Positions 42,964-51,477 of a stretch of DNA of 64,000 nucleotides are shown here, in pieces; within the stretch, counting starts at the first letter, position 1, and the number at the start of each line of letters is the position of its first letter. The notes under the pieces are model-generated. The model saw nothing but the letters and a program-made list of their open reading frames with translations, did no database searches and had not been told where the DNA came from. This DNA comes from Planctomycetota bacterium (GTDB lineage: Bacteria > Planctomycetota > UBA8742 > UBA2392), in the NCBI GenBank assembly GCA_015075515.1, contig JABTUE010000003.1, forward strand, positions 496,001 to 560,000, given 5' to 3'. The translations under genes were made by a program, and so were the position numbers.

Positions 42964-44649
42964 ATGCCCGCAAGAAGCATTGAGCAGATCCGCAACCTGT
43001 GCAAGCGCCGTGGGTTTATCTTCCCGGGCAGCGCCGCATACGGTGGGCTGGGCAGCTTCTGGGACTACGGGCCGCTGGGTGTCGAGATGCTGAACCACAT
43101 CAAGCGGGCCTGGTGGCGCAGCACGGTCTATGAGCGCGATGACATGGAAGGGCTGGACAGCGCCATCATCACCAGCCGCAAAGTCTGGCAGCACAGCGGG
43201 CATGAGGCGACATTCAGCGATCCGCTGGTGGACTGCAAGAAGTGTCGGACACGGCACAGGGCTGATCACTTGACGAGCAATGTCTGTCCGAAGTGCGGAG
43301 CAGCGGACCTGACAGAACCCCGCCGCTTCAACCTGATGTTCCAGTCGCACGTTGGCCCCGTTGAAGCCTCCCCCGGCACCGAAGAAGAACTTGCCTCGCG
43401 CGTGTACCTGCGCCCCGAAACCGCGCAGGGCATTTTCATGAACTTCAAGCACGTGCAGAACTCGCTGCGGCGCAAAGTCCCGTTCGGCGTGGCCCAGATC
43501 GGCAAGGCCTTCCGCAACGAAATCACGCCCGGCAACTTCATCTTCCGCACGCGCGAGTTCGAGCAGATGGAAATCGAGTTTTTCATCAAGCCGCCCCAGT
43601 TCGTAAAAGACGGCGACAAAACCGACGAACAGTGGCACGAAGAATGGATCAGCCAGCGCTATAACTGGTGGCTCAGTCTTGGCATTGACCCGTCAAGACT
43701 GCGCAAGCGCGCCCAGGACAAGGCCGAACTGGCGCACTACGCCAAGGCCACAACGGACCTCGAGTACTTGTTCCCGGATTTCGGCTGGGGAGAGGTTGAG
43801 GGCATCGCCAACCGCACGGACTTTGACCTCAGCGCGCACTCCCGCGACGTGCCTGAGGCCGACCTGGCCCGCTTAAAACTCGAAAAGAACAGCGACAGCA
43901 CCGAAACCTTCGACTACTTCGACCCCGACGCCAAGGCCCGTTACATCCCTTGGGTAATCGAGCCCAGCGCCGGCGTCACCCGCGCCATGCTGGCGTTTCT
44001 GTGCGAGGCCTACCACGAGGAACTGGTCAAGGAACCGACGCCGGCCGAGGTGGACCCCCTCAAGGCCGAAATAGACGCCGTGGTCAAGAACGCGGAAAAA
44101 AAGAAGAAAGAGGCCGAGAAAGAGCCGGACCAGACCAAACGCAAGCACGACCCGGCAGCTATCGCAGCCTTCACAGCGGCGCTGGCTGAAATGGCCGGTC
44201 GCCTGCCGCAAAGCCTGCTGGAAATAGACAACCTGCTGGAAGACCACGCGGGCGCGCAGAACCTGGAACCGGCCAAGAAGCTCAAGCCCAAGATTGCCAG
44301 GCTGGCCGAAGACTGCGTGCGTGTGGTGCTGCGCCTGCACCCGGCCCTGGCGCCGGTGAAGGTCGCGATCTTCCCGCTGAAGAAGAACGAGCCGGCAATC
44401 GTGGACATCGGCCAGCGCATTACACGGCAGCTTGCGCCGTTCATGCGCGTGCAGTACGACGACAGCGCCGGCATCGGGCGGCTTTACCGCCGTCAGGACG
44501 AAATCGGCACGCCGTTCTGCATCACCGTGGATTTCCAGACACTGGAGGACAACACGGTGACACTGCGCGAGCGCGACAGCATGCAGCAGACCCGCGTCAA
44601 CATTGCCGACCTGAAGCACCTGCTGATGCAGCGGCTGCACCTGGCATAA
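42964..44649 (+). CDS. glyS: Glycyl-tRNA synthetase (alpha2 type)
   Basis: Protein of 561 aa from ATG 42964 (an ORF start at 42904 is less likely). Class II motifs are present: KRRGFIFPGSAAYGG, motif 2 FRNEITPGNFIFRTREFEQMEIE, and motif 3 IEPSAGVTRAMLAFL. A zinc-type Cys pair follows CKKCRTRH and NVCPKCG. The C-terminal anticodon domain is PVKVAIFPLKKNE to the end. About 90 residues (roughly 357-448, KKKKEAEKEPDQ and a helical stretch) are inserted between motif 3 and the anticodon domain, absent from most homologues. This is the homodimeric eukaryote/archaea-like form used by part of the bacteria. Confidence 0.95.
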   Translation: MPARSIEQIRNLCKRRGFIFPGSAAYGGLGSFWDYGPLGVEMLNHIKRAWWRSTVYERDDMEGLDSAIITSRKVWQHSGHEATFSDPLVDCKKCRTRHRADHLTSNVCPKCGAADLTEPRRFNLMFQSHVGPVEASPGTEEELASRVYLRPETAQGIFMNFKHVQNSLRRKVPFGVAQIGKAFRNEITPGNFIFRTREFEQMEIEFFIKPPQFVKDGDKTDEQWHEEWISQRYNWWLSLGIDPSRLRKRAQDKAELAHYAKATTDLEYLFPDFGWGEVEGIANRTDFDLSAHSRDVPEADLARLKLEKNSDSTETFDYFDPDAKARYIPWVIEPSAGVTRAMLAFLCEAYHEELVKEPTPAEVDPLKAEIDAVVKNAEKKKKEAEKEPDQTKRKHDPAAIAAFTAALAEMAGRLPQSLLEIDNLLEDHAGAQNLEPAKKLKPKIARLAEDCVRVVLRLHPALAPVKVAIFPLKKNEPAIVDIGQRITRQLAPFMRVQYDDSAGIGRLYRRQDEIGTPFCITVDFQTLEDNTVTLRERDSMQQTRVNIADLKHLLMQRLHLA

Positions 44650-44689
44650 TCGCGGGCGAACCGGGCAGGAACGGGCAGCAGGACCGGCC

Positions 44690-45268
44690 ATGACAACCGA
44701 AAGTTCCAAGACCCGCCGCCGGGTTGTGGCGCTGCTTCTGGCCGTGGCGCTGGTTGCCGCGGTTTCCGTGATCACCGCGCGGTTTGTTCTGCCCGCGCTG
44801 GATCAGCATCTTGAAACCATAATCAGTTGGGGCAGCCCGGCCGAGGACACGGCATCCGGGGTTTACTGGTATGCCCTGGTGCGCGAGACCCGCACCCGCA
44901 CCATCTTCGGGCACCACAGCCCGCCCCGGTACGAGGTCCTCTATGTGGTAGCCGCGGTGAAGCCCGCGGGCGAAGTTGAGGGACAACACGGCCACCTTAC
45001 CGGCTCCGGCCCGGATCTGTGCGAGGTCAACCTCTACGTTGCAACCGACCGCGCCGAGGTCTCGGTCAGGTTCCGCGCCGAAAACGGCTCGGCCACACTG
45101 GGAGGCAAGCCGGTAGACCTGACCCAAGGCAATGTGTTCTTTGTGGGGGCGGACGGGCGCTGGGTTCAGGGACGGCTTGCCGGTGAACACGAGTCGGAAG
45201 AAGCCTTACACCGAGTCATCGAGCAACGGGCCGCCGCACTGGAAAAGTCGGATTGGCAGGTTCGGTAG
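44690..45268 (+). CDS. Single-pass membrane protein of unknown function
   Basis: Protein of 192 aa. A basic N-terminus (TRRR) precedes one TM helix (VVALLLAVALVAAVSVITARFVLP, about 12-35), giving an N-in orientation with an extracytoplasmic domain of about 155 residues. That domain has beta-rich stretches (YWYALVRETRTRTIF, YEVLYVVAAVKPAG, CEVNLYVATDRAEVSVRF) but I recognise no family. It starts 40 bases after glyS. Confidence 0.6.
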   Translation: MTTESSKTRRRVVALLLAVALVAAVSVITARFVLPALDQHLETIISWGSPAEDTASGVYWYALVRETRTRTIFGHHSPPRYEVLYVVAAVKPAGEVEGQHGHLTGSGPDLCEVNLYVATDRAEVSVRFRAENGSATLGGKPVDLTQGNVFFVGADGRWVQGRLAGEHESEEALHRVIEQRAAALEKSDWQVR

Positions 45269-45444
45269 CCGCGCCCTGCACACCCGGCAGCAAGCCCTCA
45301 TTTTTTATGTTATGTCATTGAGCACACACGAGTTGCGAATAACTTGCACCACAAACCTGATACTTTACATTGCTAATCATTTTGGTCTCTTCCGACCAGC
45401 TTTCTGCACTGTTCCGAAGTCATAAAATGCAAAGAAACAAAGAC

Positions 45445-45461
45445 TTGCGTTGTAAACGCAA
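45445..45461. promoter_or_regulatory. 7-bp inverted repeat, operator-like
   Basis: TTGCGTT (45445-45451) GTA AACGCAA (45455-45461) is a perfect dyad in the AT-rich leader, about 260 bases upstream of the histidine kinase start. It is symmetrical enough for a dimeric regulator. Confidence 0.35.
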
Positions 45462-45509
45462 CGAGTGTGCGTGTTGTTCGTTTTTACTGGCACCGAAGAA
45501 CAGATTACG

Positions 45510-45515
45510 TATAAT
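45510..45515 (+). promoter_or_regulatory. Possible -10 box TATAAT
   Basis: An exact TATAAT is found in the AT-rich leader of the kinase operon, about 205 bases before its GTG. No convincing TTGACA-like box lies at 16-18 bases upstream, so the call is weak. Confidence 0.3.
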
Positions 45516-45721
45516 CGCGTATCATTTCAGTATTCATGGGCCTCAATTCACGGCGGATCATTCTATCATTATCCTTGGTAATCATGGGCGGGGTTTCAAT
45601 CACAATGAATGCGTGCCGACCAGTTCTTGCCCGTGCTGGACCTCTGGCTTTGGCGCCGGCAAACGCGCCACTGAGGGTCTGCCCGTGAAGTCTCAAAAGC
45701 ACGCAGTCTGGAGCCAGAACC

Positions 45722-48700
45722 GTGGGCATTGGCACCATCAGCAAATGGTTGGGGGGCGGCGCGCTGACTGTGGCGGCCGTCGTGCTGGTTGCCTGGCTGG
45801 CGCGCGTCGGCGCGTTGGTCGAACCCTGGCGTTCTGAACCTTTGGATTACAGCACTGCCTTTGCCGCCGCCTGGGTGGCGCTTGGGGTAGTGCTTGCCTC
45901 ATTCGGCCGTCGCTGGGCCGGCTCGGTGGCAGCCCTTGTGGGCGGCGCCGTGGCGGCGCTGTCGCTGGTGCAGAACCTTGCCGGCACAACCCTGATCCCG
46001 GCGGGCCTTCTGGACACGGATTTTCTGGACGCGACACGGGTGTCGCCGGGCCGGATGTCCTCGGCCACGGCGCTGGCATTGCTGTGCCTGTCGCAGTCGG
46101 TGCCGCTGGTGCAGCTCGGCGCGCGCTCACGCTGGCTGCTGGTGTCCGGGGGCTGCTGCGCGGCACTGGGCTTTGCGGTTGGTGTCACGGGAGGCGTCGG
46201 GTTTCTGACCCACGTTGCCCTGGACAGTTCATGGGATGCCTTTCACCGCGTCAGCCCTACCGGGTCGCTGATACTGACACTGATCGGCGCGTCTTCCCTG
46301 CTGCAGGGCTGGGCCGGGGCGGCACCCGGCCGGCATGAGCCATCGCCGGTGTACGCCCTGCCGGTGCTGGCCGGGGCGCTGACGGTCACCGGCATGATGT
46401 ATGCCTCGTTTGAGTACCAGGAACGCGCCCGCCTGGCCGAGTTTGCCAACCTGCGCGCCGTAGAAGCCGTGGACGCGCTCAACCGCCGCAGTGACGCCGT
46501 CGAAGACGCCGTGCTGCGCATCGCGCTGCTGATGTCCGAGCAACGCGAAGTTGAGCCCCACGAGTGGACATCCACCGTGGCGCGCAACAGCAAGGACCTG
46601 CCCGGTCTGGTGCTGTTTGACATTGAAAGCCACGGCGTGCGTTCGGTTTCGCCGCCCGTGGGGCCCGAGCGACGGCACGCCGAGGCCGTATGGCGCGCCG
46701 CCTTTGAGGGGCAACACGCGCCCGTGGGCTCGGGCGTGCTGGAATCGGGCGGGATGCAATACCTGTGGTTTGCTGCAGCGGTCACCGGCTCGACGGGCCA
46801 CCGCGTACGCGCCGTGGCGCTGTTTGAGCCGCGGCCGCTGGTGGAATCGGCCCTGCCCCACACGATCGAGACCGAATACACCAGCCTGCTGTGGCACGGC
46901 CCGACGCTGCTTTATGAATCGCCCGACCGGGGCGGGTCTTCGGACTGGGCCGAATACCCCGTCGGCCCCGACGCTGGCTGGCGGTTGCGGCTGAAGCCAT
47001 CGGATACGTTTCTGCGTTCGCGCCGGGGCGAGGCCCCGGTCACGGCCTTGCTGGCAGGCACGATCTGCAGCGCGCTGCTGGCAGCGGCGGCGCACCTGAC
47101 CCTGGTGGCGCGCGGCCGCGCCGCCGAATCACGCCGCGCCAACCAGGAACTGGCCGAAAGCCGCGAGTTTCTGGCCCAGCTCGTGGCGTCCTTGCCCGAG
47201 GCCGTGCTGACCGTGGCCGCCGACGGCCGGATTGAAAAAGTGGACGGCGCCGCGCCCCAGGTTCTGGCGCGCAGCGGCGCATCCATTGTGGGCCGCAACG
47301 TGGACGAGTTCATTGGTCTGGATCCCGGCGGCACAAAACTGCGCCAGACCAAAAAGCAAAGCGGCATGGAAAGCCTGGTCGGAACCGTCGTGGACGCCGA
47401 GGTCTTCGGCCAGGACGGCCAATGCATCTACGCGGTCATACGCATCACAGCCTTCAACACCGCCGCCGGGCGCAAATACCTGTGGACGGTCACTGACATC
47501 CAGTGGCGCCGCCAGGCCGAACAGGAAAACCGCCGGCTGGTCGAGGCCCTGCGCCGCAAGAACGACGACCTTCAGACCGCGCTTGACGAGGCCCGCGACA
47601 ACGCCCAGCGCTTTGAGGCGCTGCTGGAATCCTCGCCCGAGGCCACGCTTCTGGTGGACGAGGCCGGGCGGATTCTGGAGTTCAACCGGCGCGCCCGCGA
47701 ACTGCTGGGCTACACGCGCGACGAAGCCCTGGCCGGCAGTGTCGAAATGCTGGTGCCCCCCGAAATCCGCCCCCGTCACGCCGGCATCCGCGAAAACTAC
47801 ATGCGCGCGCCCGACAACCGCATGATGGCGCGCGGGCGCGACCTGGTCGCGATTGCCAAAGACGGCACGCGCATTCCTGTCGAGATCAACCTCAGTCCGC
47901 TGCGTTTCCGCGGCCGGGTGCTGGTGGCGGCGTCGCTGATTGACCTGCGCGAGCGTCTGCGCGTGGCCGACGAGTTGCGCACCAGCGAACGCCGCCTGCG
48001 CGCCGCCAACAAGGAACTGGAAAGCATCGTATATGTGGCGTCGCACGACATGCGTTCGCCGCTGGTGAACCTGCAGGGTTTCAGCCGCCAGCTTGCCGGC
48101 GCCGTAAAGAAGCTTGAACCGCTGCTGGCCCAGTTGCCGCCCGAGGCCCGCGCCGAGGCCGAAGCCGTCATGGCCCAGGAAGTGCCCGAGGCGCTGACCT
48201 TCATTTCGTCCAGCACGCGCAAGATGGACGGTTTGATCAAGGGCCTGCTGCGGCTGTCGCGCCTGGGCCGCGCGCCGCTGCAGATGGCCGAAGTAGACAT
48301 GAACCACCTGGTCGCCGAAACCGTGCGCAACACCCAGTTCGTGATCAACGAGCGCGGCATCCAGGTCGAGGTCGCCGATCTGCCCCGCTGCTGGGGCGAC
48401 GAAATCCAGCTCGGGCAGGTGTTCAGCAACATCGTGGACAACGCCATCAAATACCTGGACCCCGCCAGATCGGGGCGGGTGCGCGTGACCGGCCGGGTGG
48501 CCGGAGACTACGCCGTCTACGAAGTCGAAGACAACGGCATCGGGATCGCCCCGGACCACCAGGCCCAGGTGTTCGAGATTTTTCACCGCCTGGCACCGGA
48601 CGGCGACGTGCCGGGCGAGGGTCTGGGCCTTGCCGTGGTGCGGCGCATTCTGGACCGCCACGACGGCGACGTGCGCCTTGTATCCACGCCCGGTCAGGGC

Positions 48701-48778
48701 AGCCGTTTCATCGTGATTCTGCCGCGCCGTGCGGGCGCGCGCGCAGCCTCGGAGGTGCAACTTGACGAAAACTCCTGA
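45722..48778 (+). CDS. Membrane histidine kinase with CHASE-like and two PAS domains
   Basis: Protein of 1018 aa from GTG 45722, with GGAG 9 bases upstream. The first 230 residues hold about 6-7 TM helices. An extracytoplasmic CHASE-like segment (about 235-430, EYQERARLAEFANLRAVEAVD) is closed by a TM helix (450). Two PAS domains follow (about 480-600 and 625-745, LLESSPEATLLVDEAGRILEFN). The kinase core has H-box His775 (VASHDMRSPLVNLQGF), N box DNAIKYLDP, G1 VEDNGIGIAP and G2 GEGLGLAVV. It senses an outside and an inside signal and phosphorylates the CheY-like regulator that overlaps it by 17 bases. Confidence 0.9.
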   Translation: MGIGTISKWLGGGALTVAAVVLVAWLARVGALVEPWRSEPLDYSTAFAAAWVALGVVLASFGRRWAGSVAALVGGAVAALSLVQNLAGTTLIPAGLLDTDFLDATRVSPGRMSSATALALLCLSQSVPLVQLGARSRWLLVSGGCCAALGFAVGVTGGVGFLTHVALDSSWDAFHRVSPTGSLILTLIGASSLLQGWAGAAPGRHEPSPVYALPVLAGALTVTGMMYASFEYQERARLAEFANLRAVEAVDALNRRSDAVEDAVLRIALLMSEQREVEPHEWTSTVARNSKDLPGLVLFDIESHGVRSVSPPVGPERRHAEAVWRAAFEGQHAPVGSGVLESGGMQYLWFAAAVTGSTGHRVRAVALFEPRPLVESALPHTIETEYTSLLWHGPTLLYESPDRGGSSDWAEYPVGPDAGWRLRLKPSDTFLRSRRGEAPVTALLAGTICSALLAAAAHLTLVARGRAAESRRANQELAESREFLAQLVASLPEAVLTVAADGRIEKVDGAAPQVLARSGASIVGRNVDEFIGLDPGGTKLRQTKKQSGMESLVGTVVDAEVFGQDGQCIYAVIRITAFNTAAGRKYLWTVTDIQWRRQAEQENRRLVEALRRKNDDLQTALDEARDNAQRFEALLESSPEATLLVDEAGRILEFNRRARELLGYTRDEALAGSVEMLVPPEIRPRHAGIRENYMRAPDNRMMARGRDLVAIAKDGTRIPVEINLSPLRFRGRVLVAASLIDLRERLRVADELRTSERRLRAANKELESIVYVASHDMRSPLVNLQGFSRQLAGAVKKLEPLLAQLPPEARAEAEAVMAQEVPEALTFISSSTRKMDGLIKGLLRLSRLGRAPLQMAEVDMNHLVAETVRNTQFVINERGIQVEVADLPRCWGDEIQLGQVFSNIVDNAIKYLDPARSGRVRVTGRVAGDYAVYEVEDNGIGIAPDHQAQVFEIFHRLAPDGDVPGEGLGLAVVRRILDRHDGDVRLVSTPGQGSRFIVILPRRAGARAASEVQLDENS

Positions 48779-49232
48779 ACAGCCCCTGGGCAACCTGAAC
48801 CCCGGCCTGGAAATCCTGATGGCCGAGGACGACGCGGGGCACGCCACGCTGATCCGCAACAACCTGCGCAGCACGGGCATCATCAACCCGATCCGGCACT
48901 TTGCCGACGGCCAGCAGATTCTGGATGTGCTGCTGGGCGAAGTCGTCAACAACAGCACCGGGCACATCGCCAACCGCTATCTGCTGCTGCTGGATATCCG
49001 CATGCCCAAGGTCAGCGGCGAAGAAGTGCTGCGCCGTATCCGCGAGCACCCGCGACTGCGGGTTATTCCGGTGATCATACTGACCACCACCGATGACCCG
49101 CGCGAGATCCGCCGCTGTCACGAACTGGGCTGCAACGAATACATCACCAAGCCCGTCGAATACGACCAGTTCGTGGCCGTGATCCAGCGCCTGGGGTTCT
49201 TTCTTCAGATTGTGCGTGTGCCGCCCGTGTAA
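48762..49232 (+). CDS. Single-domain CheY-like response regulator (Rcp1 type)
   Basis: Protein of 156 aa starting at TTG 48762, with GGAGG six bases upstream; this start decides the overlap with the kinase. It is one receiver domain: acidic pair MAEDDAG, phosphoacceptor Asp in LLLLDIRMP, Thr in ILTTTDD and Lys in ITKPVEY. Extra residues between the second strand and the third, LGEVVNNSTGHIANRY, are typical of Rcp1-like regulators. It has no output domain and is expected to relay phosphate or signal to the neighbour, 11 bases on. Confidence 0.9.
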   Translation: MTKTPEQPLGNLNPGLEILMAEDDAGHATLIRNNLRSTGIINPIRHFADGQQILDVLLGEVVNNSTGHIANRYLLLLDIRMPKVSGEEVLRRIREHPRLRVIPVIILTTTDDPREIRRCHELGCNEYITKPVEYDQFVAVIQRLGFFLQIVRVPPV

Positions 49233-49243
49233 CCGAGAATGCC

Positions 49244-51343
49244 GTGAAAAACCGCACGATCCTGATTCTTGACGACGACCCGGGCGTTTCGCGCCTGATG
49301 GGCAACGCCGTGCGCGAAGCCGGCCGCGAGCCGGTGTGCTTTGCGCGCGCCGCCGACGCCCTGCATTGGCTGCGCGAGAACCGGCCCGAACTGATGCTGC
49401 TGGACAACGTTCTGGCCGACATGAACGCCGTGGCGTTTCTGGACCAGCTTGAGCAGGCGGCCATTTCGGTGCCGTTCGTGATCACGACCGGCCAGGGCAA
49501 CGAATTGCTGGCCGTGGAACTGATGAAACGCGGCGCGCTGGATTATCTGGTCAAGGACGCCGACTTTCTGGACCAGCTTCCGGCCGCGCTCCAGCGCACG
49601 TTGCGCGTGGTCGAAACCCAGCACCGCCTGGCCGATGTCGAGCAGGCGCTGCGCCAGTTCCGCACCGAAACCCGCGCCATTCTGGAGGCCGCCGCCGACG
49701 GCATTGTCACCTTTGACGCCGCCGGCACGATTGTAACCGCCAACAGCGCGCTGCGCGAAATGTACGGGTTTACCGAAGCCGAACTGGCAAACCTGAACAT
49801 CACGCGGCTGCTTACCCCCGCCGACGGCGGCGCCCTGCCGCAGTACCCCACCCGTGCCTCGACCAACGAGGCCAAGCGCCAGTTGCGCACCCCGCGCGAG
49901 TTTGTCGCCCTGCGCGCCGACGGCCTGACGTTTGACGCCGAGGTCACCTTCAGTGAGATTGAGGGCAGCAGCCAGCGCCTGTACCTGGCCATCATCCGCG
50001 ACATATCGGAAAAGCGGCGCGTGCAGCGCCAGTTGATGCACGACGCCCTGCACGACAAGCTGACGGGCCTGCCCAACCGCGCCCAGGCCGCCCACCGCAT
50101 CCAGCACCTGATGGGTCTGTACGCCGACCGGCCCGGTTCTCACTGCGCCGTGGTGTTTGTGGATCTGGATCGCTTCAAGCTGGTCAACGACAGCATGGGC
50201 CATGCCGCAGGAGACCTGATGCTGGTCGAGGTCTCGCGGCGGCTGGGTCATCTGCTGCGGCCGGTGGATCTGCTGGCCCGTATCGCCAGCGACGAGTTCG
50301 TGATCATTCTGGACGACGTGCGCGAGCTGTCCTCGGCCGTGGATGTCGGCCGCCGGGTTCTGGCTGCCCTGGAGCCCGAAATTCCGGTGCGTGGCGCGCG
50401 CATCAAGACCAACGCCAGCATCGGCATCGCCATGAGCCAGGCCGCCGAAACCGACGCCGAAGAACTGCTGCGCCGGGCCGATCTGGCCATGAACCGCGCC
50501 AAGGAAAACGGCCGCGGCCGGATCGAGGTCTTCGACAAGGACATGCACGCCCGCACCGCCATGCTGATGCGGCTGGAAATCGAGCTGCGCCACGCCATCG
50601 GCACGGACCAGATCCTCAACTACTACCAGCCCGTGGTGAACGTGGACAAAGGGCGGGTGGCCGGTTTTGAAGCCCTGGTGCGCTGGCAACAGAACGGCAA
50701 GGGCATGGTCTCGCCCGCCGAGTTCATACCCTTGGCCGAGGAAACCGGTCTGATCTGCGCGCTGGGCAGCCAGGTTCTGCGCAACGCCTGCCGCCAGAAC
50801 CGGCTGTGGCACGACCGTTTCGGCCAGCCCACGGTGGTTTCCGTCAACCTTTCGGCGCGCCAGCTTGTCAGCGACAACGTGGTACAACTTGTGCGAGAAG
50901 TGCTGGCCGACACCGGCCTGCCGGCCTCCAGCCTGAAGCTGGAACTGACGGAAAGCGCCTTCATTGACTACCAGAAGGGCGACCTGGGCGCCCTGGACGA
51001 ACTGCGCGCCATGGGCGTGGGTCTGGCGATTGACGACTTCGGCACCGGCTACAGTTCGTTCGGGTACCTGGGCAAGCTGCCGATCGAAACGATCAAGGTA
51101 GACCGCACCTTTGTGCAGGGTCTTCCGGACAAACCCGACAACGTCGCGATCACCAGCGCGATTCTGGCCCTGGCCAGAGCCATGAACATCAACACCGTGG
51201 TCGAGGGCGTCGAAAATGCGGCCCAGTTGCGGTTTCTGCGCGAACGCGGCTGTCGCTGGGTTCAGGGCTATCTGTTCAGCAAGCCGCTGCCCGCCGACGC
51301 CGCCACGGAGTTTCTGGCCCGCCCGGTCGCTGTTCCGGACTGA
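49244..51343 (+). CDS. REC-PAS-GGDEF-EAL protein, likely a c-di-GMP phosphodiesterase
   Basis: Protein of 699 aa from GTG 49244. Receiver domain about 1-120 (DDD at 10-12, Asp54 in LLDNVLADM, Lys in LVKDAD). PAS about 145-265. GGDEF domain about 270-440, where the active signature is A348-S-D-E-F352 instead of GGDEF, so cyclase activity is unlikely. EAL domain about 455-690 is complete: E476 in EALVRW, LELTESAF, DDFGTGYSS, KVDRTFV and VEGVEN. It should hydrolyse c-di-GMP under control of the kinase and Rcp1-like regulator in front. Degenerate GGDEF domains often bind GTP to regulate the EAL. Confidence 0.93.
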   Translation: MKNRTILILDDDPGVSRLMGNAVREAGREPVCFARAADALHWLRENRPELMLLDNVLADMNAVAFLDQLEQAAISVPFVITTGQGNELLAVELMKRGALDYLVKDADFLDQLPAALQRTLRVVETQHRLADVEQALRQFRTETRAILEAAADGIVTFDAAGTIVTANSALREMYGFTEAELANLNITRLLTPADGGALPQYPTRASTNEAKRQLRTPREFVALRADGLTFDAEVTFSEIEGSSQRLYLAIIRDISEKRRVQRQLMHDALHDKLTGLPNRAQAAHRIQHLMGLYADRPGSHCAVVFVDLDRFKLVNDSMGHAAGDLMLVEVSRRLGHLLRPVDLLARIASDEFVIILDDVRELSSAVDVGRRVLAALEPEIPVRGARIKTNASIGIAMSQAAETDAEELLRRADLAMNRAKENGRGRIEVFDKDMHARTAMLMRLEIELRHAIGTDQILNYYQPVVNVDKGRVAGFEALVRWQQNGKGMVSPAEFIPLAEETGLICALGSQVLRNACRQNRLWHDRFGQPTVVSVNLSARQLVSDNVVQLVREVLADTGLPASSLKLELTESAFIDYQKGDLGALDELRAMGVGLAIDDFGTGYSSFGYLGKLPIETIKVDRTFVQGLPDKPDNVAITSAILALARAMNINTVVEGVENAAQLRFLRERGCRWVQGYLFSKPLPADAATEFLARPVAVPD

Positions 51344-51477
51344 CTTGCGTTGTCCACATTCCGTAAACGCCGCAAAACCGGCCCCGCAGGCCGGTTTCAG
51401 GCCGTGCTGTCACAGGCTGCGCGCTTGCCCTTGGGCCGCGCGGCGGCTAGATTCCGCCGGTTCACGGAAAGGACCCC

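Larger units (their letters stand above)
45269..45721. other. AT-rich intergenic leader of the signalling operon
   Basis: This 453-bp gap has no convincing gene in any frame. About 240 bp (45290-45530) are visibly AT-rich against the GC-rich neighbours. It contains a 7-bp inverted repeat (45445-45461) and a TATAAT hexamer (45510-45515). It precedes the histidine kinase gene, so it probably holds the promoter and regulation of that operon. Foreign origin or a degenerate gene cannot be excluded. Confidence 0.55.

Noticed and set aside
45370..45837. Open frames in the AT-rich leader as genes
   Set aside because: They have no ribosome-binding site, run into the kinase gene out of frame and give no protein-like composition.
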